Origin: Pseudomonas sp. B21_DOA
GTDB taxonomy: Bacteria; Pseudomonadota; Gammaproteobacteria; Pseudomonadales; Pseudomonadaceae
NCBI GenBank assembly: GCA_030544685.1
Contig: CP086683.1
Coordinates: 1,488,001-1,552,000, forward strand
Reading direction: 5' to 3'
Length of the DNA stretch: 64,000 bases
Shown: one piece after another, positions 1-9,918 of the stretch
How the letters are laid out: each line of letters opens with the position of its first letter
Numbering within the stretch: position 1 is the first letter of the stretch
Program-made: the position numbers and the translations under genes
The notes under the pieces: model-generated
Told to the model about the DNA's origin: nothing
Seen by the model: the letters and a program-made list of their open reading frames with translations, nothing else
Database searches by the model: none

Positions 1-629
1 CCTTGGCCTATGAAGCGAACGCTGAGTTGCCGAAGCCGTATCCGCGCCCGAGCCTGCAAATTGACCCGGTCACCCGCGAAGCCGCTTTGGCCAAATTCGG
101 CCTGAGCCTCGATCGCCCGGTCCTGGCCCTGTGCCCTGGCGCCGAGTTCGGCGAATCCAAGCGCTGGCCGTCCGAGCACTACGCCAAGGTCGCCGAAGCG
201 CGCATTCGCGAGGGCTGGCAGGTGTGGCTGTTCGGCTCGAAAAACGATCACGCGGTCGGCGAGGACATTCGTGCCCGGCTGATCCCGGGCCTGCGCGAAG
301 AATCGGTCAACCTCAGCGGCGGCACTTCTTTGGCCGAGGCCATCGACCTGCTGTCCTGTGCTGATTCGGTTGTCTCTAACGATTCCGGCCTGATGCACGT
401 CGCTGCGGCATTGAATCGCCCGCTGGTCGCGGTCTATGGCTCGACCTCGCCGGGCTTCACCCCGCCGCTGGCCGAGCAGGTCGAGATCGTGCGCCTGGGC
501 ATCGAATGCAGCCCTTGCTTCGATCGCACCTGCCGTTTTGGCCATTACAACTGCCTGCGTCAGCTGATGCCGGACGCGGTCAACGATGCCTTGCAGAAGT
601 TGCAGGGCTCCGTGATCGAGGTTCATTAA
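1..629 (+). CDS. waaF: ADP-heptose:LPS heptosyltransferase II, C-terminal part
   Basis: This is the C-terminal ~208 residues of a GT9 heptosyltransferase; the start lies before the window. The enzyme adds the second heptose to the LPS inner core on the cytoplasmic side of the inner membrane. Visible family features are the LALCPGAEFGESKRWP nucleotide-sugar segment, the SNDSGLMHVAAALNRPLVAVYGSTSPGFTPP segment shared by WaaF and WaaC, and a Cys-rich tail (CSPCFDRTCRFGHYNC). The stop is 1 base before the waaC start, so the two are translated together. Its position directly before waaC, waaG and waaP fixes it as WaaF rather than another GT9 member. Confidence 0.95.
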   Translation, partial: LAYEANAELPKPYPRPSLQIDPVTREAALAKFGLSLDRPVLALCPGAEFGESKRWPSEHYAKVAEARIREGWQVWLFGSKNDHAVGEDIRARLIPGLREESVNLSGGTSLAEAIDLLSCADSVVSNDSGLMHVAAALNRPLVAVYGSTSPGFTPPLAEQVEIVRLGIECSPCFDRTCRFGHYNCLRQLMPDAVNDALQKLQGSVIEVH

Positions 630-630
630 C

Positions 631-1691
631 TTGCGGGTATTGCTGATCAAGACTTCATCGCTGGGCGACGTGATTCACGCGTTGCCAGCGCTGACCGACG
701 CCGCCCGCGCGATCCCGGGCATCAAGTTCGACTGGGTGGTGGAAGAAGGCTTCGCCGAGATTCCGAGCTGGCACCCGGCGGTCGATAAGGTAATTCCGGT
801 GGCCATCCGCCGCTGGCGCAAGAATCTGTGGAACACCATCACCAGCGGCGAGTGGAAACGCTTCAAGCAAAGCGTGCGCGCGAATAAATACGACCTGGTG
901 ATCGACGCTCAAGGCTTGCTGAAAAGCGCCTGGCTGACCCGCTACGTCAAAGCCCCGGTGGCCGGCCTCGATAAAACCTCCGCTCGCGAGCCGATGGCTG
1001 CGCGCTTCTACAATCGCAAACTCGCTGTCGCCCGTGGCCAACATGCCGTCGAGCGCGTGCGCCAGTTGTTCGCCATCGCGCTGGGTTACGACTTGCCCAA
1101 AGGCCTCGGTGATTACGGCCTCAACGTCGAGCGGCTGGTCGAGTTGCCGCGCAAGAATGCCTACGTGGTGTTCCTCCACGGCACCACTTGGGACACCAAG
1201 CACTGGCCGGAAATCTACTGGCGCGAGCTGACCGAGCGGGTCGGCTACCTCGGCGTTGGCGTGAAGTTGCCGTGGGGCAACCCACAGGAAAAAGCCCGCG
1301 CCGAGCGCATCGCTGCCGGCTTCAAACATGCCGAAGTGCTGCCGAAGCTCAATCTGGCCGGCGTCGGCAAAGTTCTCGCCGGCGCGCAGGCTTGTGTGGC
1401 GGTGGACACCGGTCTCGGCCACTTGGCCGCTGCGCTGGACGTGCCGACCATTTCGCTGTTCGGCCCGACCAACCCGGGCCTGACTGGCGCCTACGGCAAG
1501 CTGCAGATTCATCTGGCCAGCGACTTCCCGTGCGCGCCCTGCATGCAGAAAAATGCACCTACCAACCGACCGAGCAGGATGCCCGTCAGTTTGACCTGAA
1601 ACGCGAGCAGCCTTTGTGCTTCACGCGTGTAAATCCCGAGCGTGTCGCCAGCCGACTGAGCACGTTGTTGATGGCTGAGGAGCTGCGCTGA
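631..1691 (+). CDS. waaC: LPS heptosyltransferase I (apparent frameshift near 1550)
   Basis: WaaC adds the first heptose to Kdo2-lipid A. The N-terminus (MRVLLIKTSSLGDVIHALPA) and the VDTGLGHLAAALDVPTISLF segment are typical of the family. Translation starts at a TTG at 631, just after the waaF stop. The reading frame breaks at an A run at 1549-1553: the family tail (CTYQPTEQDARQFDLKREQ) continues in the next frame to a stop at 1689-1691. Restoring one A gives 353 residues, the expected length. The stop overlaps the waaG start by one base. I treat the shift as a sequencing error, since loss of WaaC gives a deep-rough cell and the neighbours look functional. Confidence 0.93.
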
Positions 1692-2812
1692 TGCAATTGG
1701 CATTCGTCCTGTACAAATATTTCCCGTTCGGTGGCTTGCAGCGCGACTTCATGCGCATCGCCCTCGAATGCCAGAAGCGTGGCCATCAGATTCGCGTCTA
1801 CACGCTGATCTGGGAAGGCGACGTACCGCCGGGTTTTGAAGTGCTGGTGGCGCCGGTCAAGGCGTTCTTCAATCACCGTCGCAACGAGAAACTCAGCGCG
1901 TGGATGGCAGCGGATCTGGCCAAACGTCCGGTCGATCGCCTGATCGGCTTCAACAAGATGCCGGGCCTGGACGTGTACTACGCGGCTGATGGCTGCTTCG
2001 AAGACAAGGCGCAGAACCTGCGCAACTCGCTGTATCGCCGCTGGGGCCGCTATCGCCACTTCGCCGAATACGAGCGCGCGGTGTTCGCCAAAGACGCGAA
2101 GACCGAAGTGCTGATGATTTCCGAAGTGCAGCAACCACTGTTCATCAAGCACTACGACACGCCGCTTGAGCGCTTCCATCTGCTGCCGCCGGGCATCGCC
2201 CAGGATCGTCGACGTCCGGCGAATGCTGATGAAATTCGCGCCGGTTTCCGCGCTGAATTCAATCTCAAGGACGACGAGCTGCTGCTGGTGCAGATCGGCT
2301 CCGGCTTCAAGACCAAGGGTGTCGATCGCAGCCTCAAAGCGCTGGCCGCACTGCCCGCCGAATTGCGCAAACGCACCCGGCTGTTTGTAATCGGCCAGGA
2401 TGACCCCAAATTGTTCCAGATGCAGAGTGCGACGCTGGGCCTGGGTGACAACGTGACCTTTCTCAAAGGGCGCAGCGATATCCCGCGTTTTCTGCTCGGC
2501 GCCGACCTGTTGATTCACCCGGCCTACAACGAAAACACCGGTACCGTGCTGCTTGAAGCGTTGGTGGCCGGTTTGCCGGTGCTGGTCAGCGCGGTCTGCG
2601 GATACGCCCATTACATTGCCGAGGCCGACGCCGGGCGAGTGCTGGACGAGCCGTTCGAGCAGGCGCAGCTGACGCAATACCTTACCGAGATGTTGAGCAA
2701 TGACGCTGCACGTGCGGCCTGGAGCCGCAACGGTCTGGCCTTCGCCGAGACGGCCGACCTCTACAGCATGCCGCAGCATGCGGCGGATGTGATTCTGGCG
2801 GAGCACGCTTAA
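1691..2812 (+). CDS. waaG: LPS core glucosyl/galactosaminyl-type glycosyltransferase I
   Basis: A 373-residue GT4 (GT-B fold) glycosyltransferase that adds the first outer-core hexose to heptose II. The N-terminus MQLAFVLYKYFPFGGLQRDF is the donor/acceptor loop typical of WaaG. The retaining-enzyme signature is near residues 280-288 (ENTGTVLLE), followed by a glycine-rich AGLPVLVSAVCGY segment. It starts at the base where waaC stops and its own stop overlaps the start of waaP by one base, so it is embedded in the core operon. The frame is intact. Confidence 0.94.
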   Translation: MQLAFVLYKYFPFGGLQRDFMRIALECQKRGHQIRVYTLIWEGDVPPGFEVLVAPVKAFFNHRRNEKLSAWMAADLAKRPVDRLIGFNKMPGLDVYYAADGCFEDKAQNLRNSLYRRWGRYRHFAEYERAVFAKDAKTEVLMISEVQQPLFIKHYDTPLERFHLLPPGIAQDRRRPANADEIRAGFRAEFNLKDDELLLVQIGSGFKTKGVDRSLKALAALPAELRKRTRLFVIGQDDPKLFQMQSATLGLGDNVTFLKGRSDIPRFLLGADLLIHPAYNENTGTVLLEALVAGLPVLVSAVCGYAHYIAEADAGRVLDEPFEQAQLTQYLTEMLSNDAARAAWSRNGLAFAETADLYSMPQHAADVILAEHA

Positions 2813-3616
2813 TGAAGTTGATGCTGGCTGAACCGTTCAAAAGCCTTTGGGCCGGACGCGACCCGTTCGCCGCAGTCGAAGGCTTGCAGGGCGAGGTATA
2901 CCGCGAGCTGGAAGCACGCCGGACATTGCGCACGGAAGTCGACGGCCATGGCTTTTTCGTCAAGATCCACCGTGGCATCGGCTGGGGCGAAATCCTCAAG
3001 AACCTGCTGACCGCCAAGCTGCCGGTGCTCGGCGCCGGGCAAGAGTGGAAAGCCATTCAGCGCCTGCAGGAAGTCGGCGTGCCGACCATGACCGCCGTCG
3101 CCTACGGCGAGAAGGGCAGCAACCCGGCGGATCAGCATTCGTTCATCGTCACCGAAGAACTGGCGCCGACCATCAGCCTGGAAGACTTCAGCATCGACTG
3201 GGTCAAGCACCCCCGAGCCAACACTCAAGCGCGCATTGATTGCCGAAGTGGCGCGGATGACCGGCATGATGCACCGCGCCGGGGTCAACCACCGCGACTG
3301 CTACATCTGCCACTTCCTGCTGCACACCGACAAACCGGTGACGCCGCAGGATTTCAAACTCTCGGTGATCGATCTGCACCGTGCCCAGACCCGCGCGAAA
3401 ATCACTCAGCGCTGGCGCAACAAGGATCTGGCGGCGCTGTATTTCTCCGCGCTGGACATCGGCCTGACTCGCCGCGACAAGCTGCGTTTCCTCAAGGGTT
3501 ATTTCCAGCAACCGCTGCGGCAGATTCTGGCAGAAGAGGCGCCGCTGCTGAACTGGCTGCAAGGCAAGGCCGACAAGCTCTACGAACGCAAGCAGCGTTA
3601 CGGGGATGCGCTCTGA
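2812..3616 (+). CDS. waaP: LPS core heptose I kinase (apparent frameshift near 3212)
   Basis: WaaP phosphorylates heptose I with ATP; in P. aeruginosa it is essential. The first ~133 residues (FFVKIHRGIGWGEI, then a conserved TEELAPT) are in one frame. The catalytic half (MMHRAGVNHRDCYICHFLLH, with the H-R-D catalytic loop, and SVIDLHRAQ) is in the next. The break is at a C run at 3210-3214. Either two C are missing, which gives 268 residues (the usual length) and a natural HPPEPTLK sequence, or one C is extra. The stop overlaps the next start (ATGA). I read it as a full gene with a sequence error. Confidence 0.9.
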
Positions 3617-4353
3617 TGGCGGGCTGGACGCTTGAGCCGCAGTACAGCGAACTCGCCGAAGAGTTTGGCAGCCTCGACGCCGTATTTGCGTTGCAGGGTG
3701 AACGCCTGACTCGCGACCCGCTCTCGGAGGTCATTCGCGTGCAGCGCGCCGGCGTCAACTATTACGTCAAGCGCTACGTCGGCGCCGGTAAGGGCCTGCG
3801 TCGCTACCTCGGCAAGCCGCGGGTGAAGATGGAGTGGCAGAACCTCAAGCGCTTCGCCAAGTGGGGCATCCCTACCGCCGAAGTGGTCGCCTGGGGGCTG
3901 GAACGACGTGGTGCGGCTTATGATCGTGGCGCCATGATCACTCGCGAATTGCCCAACACTGAAGACCTCTCCGCGCTGGCCGAGCGCAAGGATCCCAAAC
4001 TCAAGGATCGCGCCTGGGTCGACGGTGTCAGCCGGCAACTGGCCGGTTATACCCGGACCATGCATGATCACCGCTTTACCCATAACGACCTGAAATGGCG
4101 CAACCTGTTGATCGACGATCAGGCGCGTATCTTTCTCATCGACTGCCCCAACGGTGAGTTCTGGCGCGGCTTCTGGCTCAAGTACCGGATCACCAAGGAC
4201 CTGGCCTGTCTCGACAAGCTGGCCAAATATCACCTGTCCAATACCCAACGCCTGCGTTTCTATAAGCAGTACCGCCAGTGCGATCGGCTCGATGGCGCCG
4301 ACAAGAAACGGATTCGGCACGTGGTGAGATTTTTGAGGGACGTGAATGACTGA
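3616..4353 (+). CDS. wapP: Kdo/WaaP-family LPS core kinase (WapP/PA5008 type)
   Basis: A 245-residue member of the lipopolysaccharide kinase family, with a eukaryotic-kinase-like fold. It carries the ATP-lysine segment (YYVKRYV), a catalytic loop (HNDLKWRNLLID) and an acidic metal-binding FLIDCPNG in place of DFG. In PAO1 the gene directly after waaP is PA5008 (wapP), implicated in a further heptose phosphorylation; the assignment rests on this position plus the kinase motifs. The ATG overlaps the waaP stop. The last 8 bases overlap the next gene, indicating tight coupling. Confidence 0.8.
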   Translation: MAGWTLEPQYSELAEEFGSLDAVFALQGERLTRDPLSEVIRVQRAGVNYYVKRYVGAGKGLRRYLGKPRVKMEWQNLKRFAKWGIPTAEVVAWGLERRGAAYDRGAMITRELPNTEDLSALAERKDPKLKDRAWVDGVSRQLAGYTRTMHDHRFTHNDLKWRNLLIDDQARIFLIDCPNGEFWRGFWLKYRITKDLACLDKLAKYHLSNTQRLRFYKQYRQCDRLDGADKKRIRHVVRFLRDVND

Positions 4354-5098
4354 TTTTATTGCCGAGCAGGACCGTGCGCTGCTGGAGCGCCACGGTCTCG
4401 GCACTTTCGACGCGCTGTGGGCCAAACAGCTGGAAGCGGTGGATGAGCCCAACACTTCTGGCGGCGGCTGGAGCAGCGTGTTCCGCCTGAACCTGGAAGG
4501 CCAGGGTTATTACCTCAAGCGCCAGAGCAACTATCTGACCCGCACCTTGCATGCACCGCTTGGCGAGCCGAGCTTTGCCCGCGAGTTCCGCAATATCAGC
4601 CGCTATCGCAAGCTTGGCATCCCGGCATTGCAGGCCGCGTTTTTCGGTGAGCGCAAGGTTGATGGGGAAGTGCGCGCCATTTTGCTGACCCGCGCACTGG
4701 ACGGCTGGAGCGATCTGGATTCGTTGCTTGAACGCTGGGCTCAACTCAGTGCCGCGCAACATTCGGCGATTCTCAAGGCCTGCGGATTGCTGGCGCGGCG
4801 TCTGCACGGCATGCGTCAGGTGCATGGCTGTTTTTATCCCAAGCATATTTTTCTGCGCGCCACTGGCGACGGTTTCGAGGCGCAACTGATTGATCTGGAA
4901 AAGACCCGGCCGCTGCTGTTCGGCGCGCGTGATCGGGTCAGGGATCTGGAGCCGTTGCAGCGCCGTTCGCCGCAGTGGAGCGAGGCGGACTTGCGCCAGT
5001 TGCTCGCGGCCTATCTTGATCAGCCGACTGACAGTTCGCTGCTCGACCGCTGGCTCGATCGGCTGACGGCACGGCGCAGTCACAAGGAGACCCGCTGA
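4346..5098 (+). CDS. wapQ: LPS kinase-fold core protein (WapQ/PA5007 type, InaA-like)
   Basis: A 250-residue protein of the InaA/LPS-kinase family, third in a row of kinase-fold genes. It has a GGGWSSVFRLNL glycine loop, a YYLKRQSNY ATP-lysine segment and an atypical catalytic loop: HGCFYPKHIFL replaces the HxD loop, and the downstream acidic residue is in LIDLEKTR. The unusual loop (H-G-C-F) is shared, from memory, with InaA/WapQ proteins, whose exact substrate is unsettled. The gene overlaps its upstream neighbour by 8 bases and its downstream neighbour by one. Confidence 0.75.
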   Translation: MTDFIAEQDRALLERHGLGTFDALWAKQLEAVDEPNTSGGGWSSVFRLNLEGQGYYLKRQSNYLTRTLHAPLGEPSFAREFRNISRYRKLGIPALQAAFFGERKVDGEVRAILLTRALDGWSDLDSLLERWAQLSAAQHSAILKACGLLARRLHGMRQVHGCFYPKHIFLRATGDGFEAQLIDLEKTRPLLFGARDRVRDLEPLQRRSPQWSEADLRQLLAAYLDQPTDSSLLDRWLDRLTARRSHKETR

Positions 5099-6547
5099 TG
5101 CGCTTGTCCGAACTGGCCCGATCCGGGCGCTCACCCTCGTTGCCGCTGACTGTGACTCTGGCGGATGCAGCCGGGGCTGCGGATTTGCAGTTGCTGAGCC
5201 TTTTGCGGGTGCTGCCCGGGCAGCGCTACGTCGGTGCCGGGGTATGGCGCGGTCGGCCGGTACTGGCCAAGTTGTTGGTCGGCAGCAAGGCTGCCCGGCA
5301 TTTTCAGCGTGAGCTGGATGGCGTGCGGCTACTCGCTGCGCAGGGCCTGACCACGCCGCTGCTGTTGGCCGATGGGCTGGAAGACGGCGAGGGCGGCTGG
5401 CTGCTGTTTGAATTTCTCGAAGACGCCGAAAGCCTCGGTGATGCCTGGGCGAAGGTCGAGTCGCTGCCTGTGTTGGCCGATGAGCAAACCGCCGTGCTGG
5501 CTGAAGCGCTCGATGCCATCGGCAGGCTGCACCAGAGGGGCTCTGGCAGGAAGACTTGCACCTGGACAATCTGCTGCGTCACGGTGGCCAGCTGTATCTG
5601 ATCGATGGTGCCGGAGTGCGTGCGGAAACGGCGGGGCAGCCATTGTCCCGGCAGAAAGTGCTGGAAAACCTCGGGGTGTTTTTCGCCCAGTTGCCCAAGT
5701 CACTGGAGCCGTTCACCGAAGAGTTGCTGGTCTATTACCTGTTGAGCAACAGCGAGCATGCGTTGCCGCTGGAGGCATTGCAAAAGCAGATCGACAAGGT
5801 CCGTAGCTGGCGCCTCAGAGATTATCTGATCAAGGTCGGCCGCGACTGCACCTTGTTCGCGGTTCACCGCGGCGCATTCGCCTTGCGCGCCATTCGCCGC
5901 GAAGAAGAAACCGCCATGCTGCCGGTGCTCGAACAGGCCGACGCCTTGCTTGATCGGGGGCATCTGTACAAGACCGGCGGCGCGGCCAGCGTCGGCCGAG
6001 TCGAGACAGGCGGCCGCACGCTGGTGATCAAGCGCTACAACATCAAGGGCTTTGCCCACTGGCTCAAGCGCTTCTGGCGCCCGAGTCGGGCCTGGCATTC
6101 GTGGCGCGAAGGCAATCGCCTGGCCTTCCTTGGTATCGCCACGCCGAAACCGCTGGCGGTACTGGAAAAGCGGTTTTGTGGCTGCGCCGCAGTGCCTATC
6201 TGGTCACGGAATTCCTGCCGGGGCCAGACATAATCGAGCGCTTCACGCCTTACGTGGAGAATGGCGAGGCACCAGAAGCCGAGTTGCAGGCACTGGATCA
6301 GCTGTTTGCCCGGTTGATTGCCGAGCGCATCAGTCATGGCGATTTCAAGGGCCACAACCTGTTCTGGCAGGCGGATCGCTGGGCTTTGATCGACCTCGAC
6401 TCGATGTGCCAGCACGGCTCTGTCAGCAGCTTTGCCCCGGCCTACGCCCGGGATCGCGCGCGTTTCATGCGCAACTGGCCGCCAGGCAGTGCGTTGTACC
6501 GCGTCATTGATCAGCGCCTGCCGAAAGATGTCTCGAGCGCGGGGTGA
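5098..6547 (+). CDS. Long kinase-fold protein of the LPS core operon (PA5006 type; two apparent frameshifts)
   Basis: With two single-base losses corrected this is a 483-residue protein with two kinase-like halves. The N-terminal half has RPVLAKLLVG and a catalytic-loop-like DLHLDNLLRHGG. The C-terminal half has RTLVIKRYN and a second loop HGDFKGHNLFW followed by LIDLDSM. The breaks are at the G run 5537-5540 and around the A run/GG at 6168-6175. In PAO1 the equivalent position is PA5006, a predicted LPS kinase. Two kinase domains in one chain is a notable architecture. Substrate unknown. Confidence 0.75.
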
Positions 6548-6727
6548 CTCCATTTCGTGAGCAGGCCGCTTCCGGCGAGGGACTCGGTCCCCTGCGGATC
6601 CGAGTCTGCGGGCAGTAACGGACAAAACACAGCGACTTGTCCTACAGCTTCTCCAGAAGCCATGAACTGTGCCCTGCTCGGCCTCGATGCTAATTTGCCT
6701 GTCGATTCTGGAGGGCGAATCTTGAGC

Positions 6728-7057
6728 ATGAAAAAACTGGTGACGCTGGGCGTTCTTTCCTGGGTTCTCTCAGGCTGTGGCAGTGTCTCGACCGTATTGC
6801 AGGACGACGCCGATGCTGCCCGTGACTTGCGCAAGAAGAAGACCTACTGCCAATCGATTCCGCGCGTATACAGTGGCCTGGCCTTCGATTTTTGCACGTT
6901 GAATGCGCCGCCCGATCCGACGGGCATGCTGGCGCCCTTTGTGTTGCTTGATCTTCCGCTGTCCGCCGTGTTCGATACGCTGTCGCTGCCCTATACGATT
7001 TATCGCCAGGTCGCCGACTCAAACCTGAGTATTTACTGGCGCAGAGACGGCTATTGA
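6728..7057 (+). CDS. YceK/YidQ-family lipoprotein
   Basis: A small protein (109 residues) with a lipoprotein signal: MKKLVTLGVLSWVLSGCGSV, with a lipobox around LSGC. The mature part contains a YSG..DF segment and the hydrophobic ALLD-type stretch LLDLPLSAVFDTLSLPYTIY, which together resemble the YceK/YidQ (DUF1375) family. A GGAGGG ribosome site at 6710-6715 lies 12 bases before ATG 6728 and 6 bases before an in-frame TTG at 6722, so the start may be 6722. The 180 bases upstream (6548-6727) hold no gene I can support. Role unknown; likely envelope. Confidence 0.7.
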   Translation: MKKLVTLGVLSWVLSGCGSVSTVLQDDADAARDLRKKKTYCQSIPRVYSGLAFDFCTLNAPPDPTGMLAPFVLLDLPLSAVFDTLSLPYTIYRQVADSNLSIYWRRDGY

Positions 7058-7103
7058 GTCGTTCGGTCCGTTGAATCGGCCCATTCGCGCAGGTGACAAT
7101 TCG

Positions 7104-7140
7104 CACAAGGTAATTCCCGTCATGTTTACGCTATAATCCC
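7104..7140 (+). promoter_or_regulatory. Possible sigma70-type promoter before the carbamoyltransferase
   Basis: A perfect TATAAT hexamer sits at 7132-7137 in the intergenic space before the GTG start at 7230. No good -35 box is visible at 17 bases upstream (GGTAAT), so the promoter would depend on an activator or be weak. About 90 bases of leader follow. Confidence 0.4.
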
Positions 7141-7229
7141 GCCCTTTAGCTGCCACTCGCCCTGTGCGAAGGCACATCAATACTCAAGGCGCATCGCGCC
7201 TGCATGCAGACTAAAGAGGCTAGACCCCT

Positions 7230-8984
7230 GTGGCATTGACGATTCTTGGCCTGTCCGGCGCCCTTAGCCATGATCCTTCCGCAGCCTTGTACATCGACGG
7301 CAAGCTGGTCGCGGCGGCTGAAGAGGAGCGCTTCGTACGCGATAAACATGCAAAGAACCGCATGCCCTACGAATCGGCGAAATTCTGCCTCGAGCAAGCT
7401 GGCATCAAGCCATCCGACGTTGACGTGGTGGCAATTCCATTCGCCCCGATCAGCCTGTTTGGCAAGGCCCGCTGGCACTACGCCAAGCGCTATTGGTACG
7501 CCCCGGATCGCGCTCTCGATGCAATCCTGATGGGCAACCGTCGCTACAAGCGCTATCGCAACAAGATCGTCTGGTGCCTCGAGCAACTGGGCTTCGATCC
7601 GAAGAAAATCAAGATCGAGCCGGTCGAGCACCACCTGGCACACGCTTCCAGCGCCTATCACTGCTCGGGTTTCAAAGAGAAAACCGCGATTCTCGGCATC
7701 GATGGCAAGGGCGAATACGCCACGACTTTCTTCGGCTATGGCGAAAACGGCAAGATTCACAAGATCAAGGAATTCTTCGACCCGGATTCCCTCGGCGGCC
7801 TGTACGGTGCGATCACCGAGTTCCTCGGTTTCGAGATGCTCGACGGTGAGTTCAAGGTCATGGGCATGGCGCCGTACGGCGATGCCAGCAAATATGATTT
7901 CTCGCGTCTGGCCTCGTTCGAAAATGGCGAGCTGGTGATCAACACCGACTACGCCAACGTGATCGGCCTGCGTCGTTATAAAGAAAAGGGCAAAGGCTTC
8001 TACTTCTCGCCGAAGCTGATCGAGTGGCTGGGTCCGAAGCGCGAAGGCGACATCGCCGACGAGCCGTACATCCACTACGCCGCGAGCATGCAAGCGCTGT
8101 TCGAGAAGCTCGCGCTGCAGATGATCGACTACTACCTGGGCGACGTACTCAAGGAAACCGGCAAACTGGCTTTCGCCGGTGGCTGTGCGTTGAACGTCAA
8201 GCTGAACCAGAAAATCATCGCCCGCGACGACATCAAGGAGTTGTTCGTGCAGCCTGCGTCCGGCGATGCCGGCACTGCGGTCGGCGCTGCCGCTTACGTG
8301 TCGCACGCCCGTGGCGTACCGGTCGAGAAGATGGAACACGTCTACCTCGGCCCGTCCTACAGCAACGAAGATGTGATCGCTGCGTGCGCCCGTCATGAGA
8401 ACAAGCCGACCTGGCGCAAGCTCGACAACATGCCGCAAGAGATTGCCAGAATCATGGTTGAAGGCAATCCGGTGGCCTGGTTCCAGGGCCGGATGGAATT
8501 CGGTCCGCGTGCACTTGGCGGCCGTTCGATCATCGGTTGCCCGAGCATTCCCGGTGTGGCTGATCGAATCAACCACCAGATCAAGTTCCGCGAGCGCTGG
8601 AGGCCTTTCTGCCCGTCGATGCTCGACACCGTCGCGCCGCATATGATCAAGATCGATCACCCGGCGCCGTTCATGACTTTCACCTTCGAAGTCGCCGAAG
8701 AATGGAAAGCCCGCGTGCCGGAAGTTGTCCATGAAGACGGCACCTCCCGCGCCCAGGTGCTCAAGCGTGAATACAATCCGCGCTACTACGACATGATGAA
8801 GGCGCTGGAAGACCTGACCGGCAACGGCGTATCGCTGAACACTTCGCTCAACCGTCGAGGCGAACCGATGATCTGCTCGCCGACCGATGCGCTGAATATG
8901 TTTTTTGGTTCTGACCTGCAATATCTGATCATGGAAGATATTCTTGTCGTCAAAGACGGCGTGCAAGGAAACGGTCTTGACTGA
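7230..8984 (+). CDS. NodU/CmcH-family carbamoyltransferase (LPS core)
   Basis: A 584-residue carbamoyltransferase. The N-terminal TsaD-like fold is shown by LGLSGALSHDPSAALYIDG, the metal-binding EHHLAHASSAYHCSGF near residues 135-150 and GIDGKGEY. The C-terminal half carries QGRMEFGPRALGGRSI and the RWRPFCPS segment typical of the family. In P. aeruginosa the corresponding gene (PA5005) lies in the core cluster and is linked to 7-O-carbamoylation of heptose II. The start is GTG at 7230, consistent with the AAAGAGG at 7213-7219. Its stop overlaps the start of the glycosyltransferase that follows. Confidence 0.9.
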   Translation: MALTILGLSGALSHDPSAALYIDGKLVAAAEEERFVRDKHAKNRMPYESAKFCLEQAGIKPSDVDVVAIPFAPISLFGKARWHYAKRYWYAPDRALDAILMGNRRYKRYRNKIVWCLEQLGFDPKKIKIEPVEHHLAHASSAYHCSGFKEKTAILGIDGKGEYATTFFGYGENGKIHKIKEFFDPDSLGGLYGAITEFLGFEMLDGEFKVMGMAPYGDASKYDFSRLASFENGELVINTDYANVIGLRRYKEKGKGFYFSPKLIEWLGPKREGDIADEPYIHYAASMQALFEKLALQMIDYYLGDVLKETGKLAFAGGCALNVKLNQKIIARDDIKELFVQPASGDAGTAVGAAAYVSHARGVPVEKMEHVYLGPSYSNEDVIAACARHENKPTWRKLDNMPQEIARIMVEGNPVAWFQGRMEFGPRALGGRSIIGCPSIPGVADRINHQIKFRERWRPFCPSMLDTVAPHMIKIDHPAPFMTFTFEVAEEWKARVPEVVHEDGTSRAQVLKREYNPRYYDMMKALEDLTGNGVSLNTSLNRRGEPMICSPTDALNMFFGSDLQYLIMEDILVVKDGVQGNGLD

Positions 8985-9885
8985 AACACTGATCAGCGTC
9001 GTGATCCCCGCGTACAACTACGCCAGTTCGCTGCCTCGGGCTGTGGAGTCGGTGCTGGCGCAGTTGCATGAAGCGACGGCGGATCTGCTGGTTATCGATG
9101 ACGGTTCCACTGACGCGACGCCTGAGGTTGTACAAGCGTTGCTGGCAGAGCACCCCGGGCGTTTTCGTGCCATACGCCAAAGCAATGGCGGACTGTCTTC
9201 AGTGCGCAATCGCGGGATCGAGGAAACCGTCGGGCAATTTCTGGTTTTTCTCGACGCAGATGACGAGATGGCTTCCGGGGCACTGGCGGCGTTATCGCAA
9301 CACATCGCCAGTTACCCTGAAACGCGGATGATCATCGGCGCTCATTGGTCAATCTTCTCCGGTGGCAAGCGCAGCCTGCAGGCTGTCAAACCACTGCCGG
9401 CAACGTTGCGCCAGCGGGTCAGAGGCTATTTGCTGGACAAGACGGTGTCGATCTCCAACGGGGCTTGCGCAATGCATCGTGATGTATTCGCGCCGGGCAA
9501 CTATCCCGAGCATCTGCGCAACGTTGAGGATTTACCGGTATTTGCGCAAGTGCTGGCGCGCTTTCCCTGCACGGTGATCGAACAGCCACTGGCACTCATT
9601 TACAAGCACGCCGACAGCATGCGCCATGATTTGCGCCAGAGCCTGGCAGCTGGTACCGAGCAGGTGGTTGCTGAAGTTTTTTCCAGTCAGCGGATGCCGC
9701 GAGAATTTCACGATTTGCGTCAGGCATATCTCGCTCAACGATGCCTGTCATTGTTTCGAGATTGCTATTCGCATGGCGAATACGCATTGGCGAAAGCATT
9801 CTACATGCAGGCGCTACGCGCCGATTGGCGCATTCTCGGGCGTTGGTCTTACATGCGCAAAGCCTTGCGCCTGCTGTTCCGATAA
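8977..9885 (+). CDS. GT2 family glycosyltransferase (WapR-like)
   Basis: A 302-residue GT-A enzyme: LISVVIPAYNYASSLPRAVE at the N-terminus, IDDGSTDATPEV as donor-binding segment, NGGLSSVRNRGIE, and a DADDEM metal-binding DXD. These features fit the inverting GT2 family. In the PAO1 core cluster the GT2 member is WapR (PA5000), the rhamnosyltransferase that primes the O-antigen-accepting core; this gene may be its counterpart, but the sugar is not determined by sequence. I place the start at TTG 8977, overlapping the upstream stop, because an AAGGAA lies about 8 bases before it. Confidence 0.82.
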   Translation: MTETLISVVIPAYNYASSLPRAVESVLAQLHEATADLLVIDDGSTDATPEVVQALLAEHPGRFRAIRQSNGGLSSVRNRGIEETVGQFLVFLDADDEMASGALAALSQHIASYPETRMIIGAHWSIFSGGKRSLQAVKPLPATLRQRVRGYLLDKTVSISNGACAMHRDVFAPGNYPEHLRNVEDLPVFAQVLARFPCTVIEQPLALIYKHADSMRHDLRQSLAAGTEQVVAEVFSSQRMPREFHDLRQAYLAQRCLSLFRDCYSHGEYALAKAFYMQALRADWRILGRWSYMRKALRLLFR

Positions 9886-9918
9886 ATCTGTTGTTTTTTG
9901 GCGTACCTGTGGCGCGTG

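Noticed and set aside
7146..9017. Minus-strand frame opposite the carbamoyltransferase
   Set aside because: It is antisense to a clear enzyme gene, with no domains and no ribosome site.
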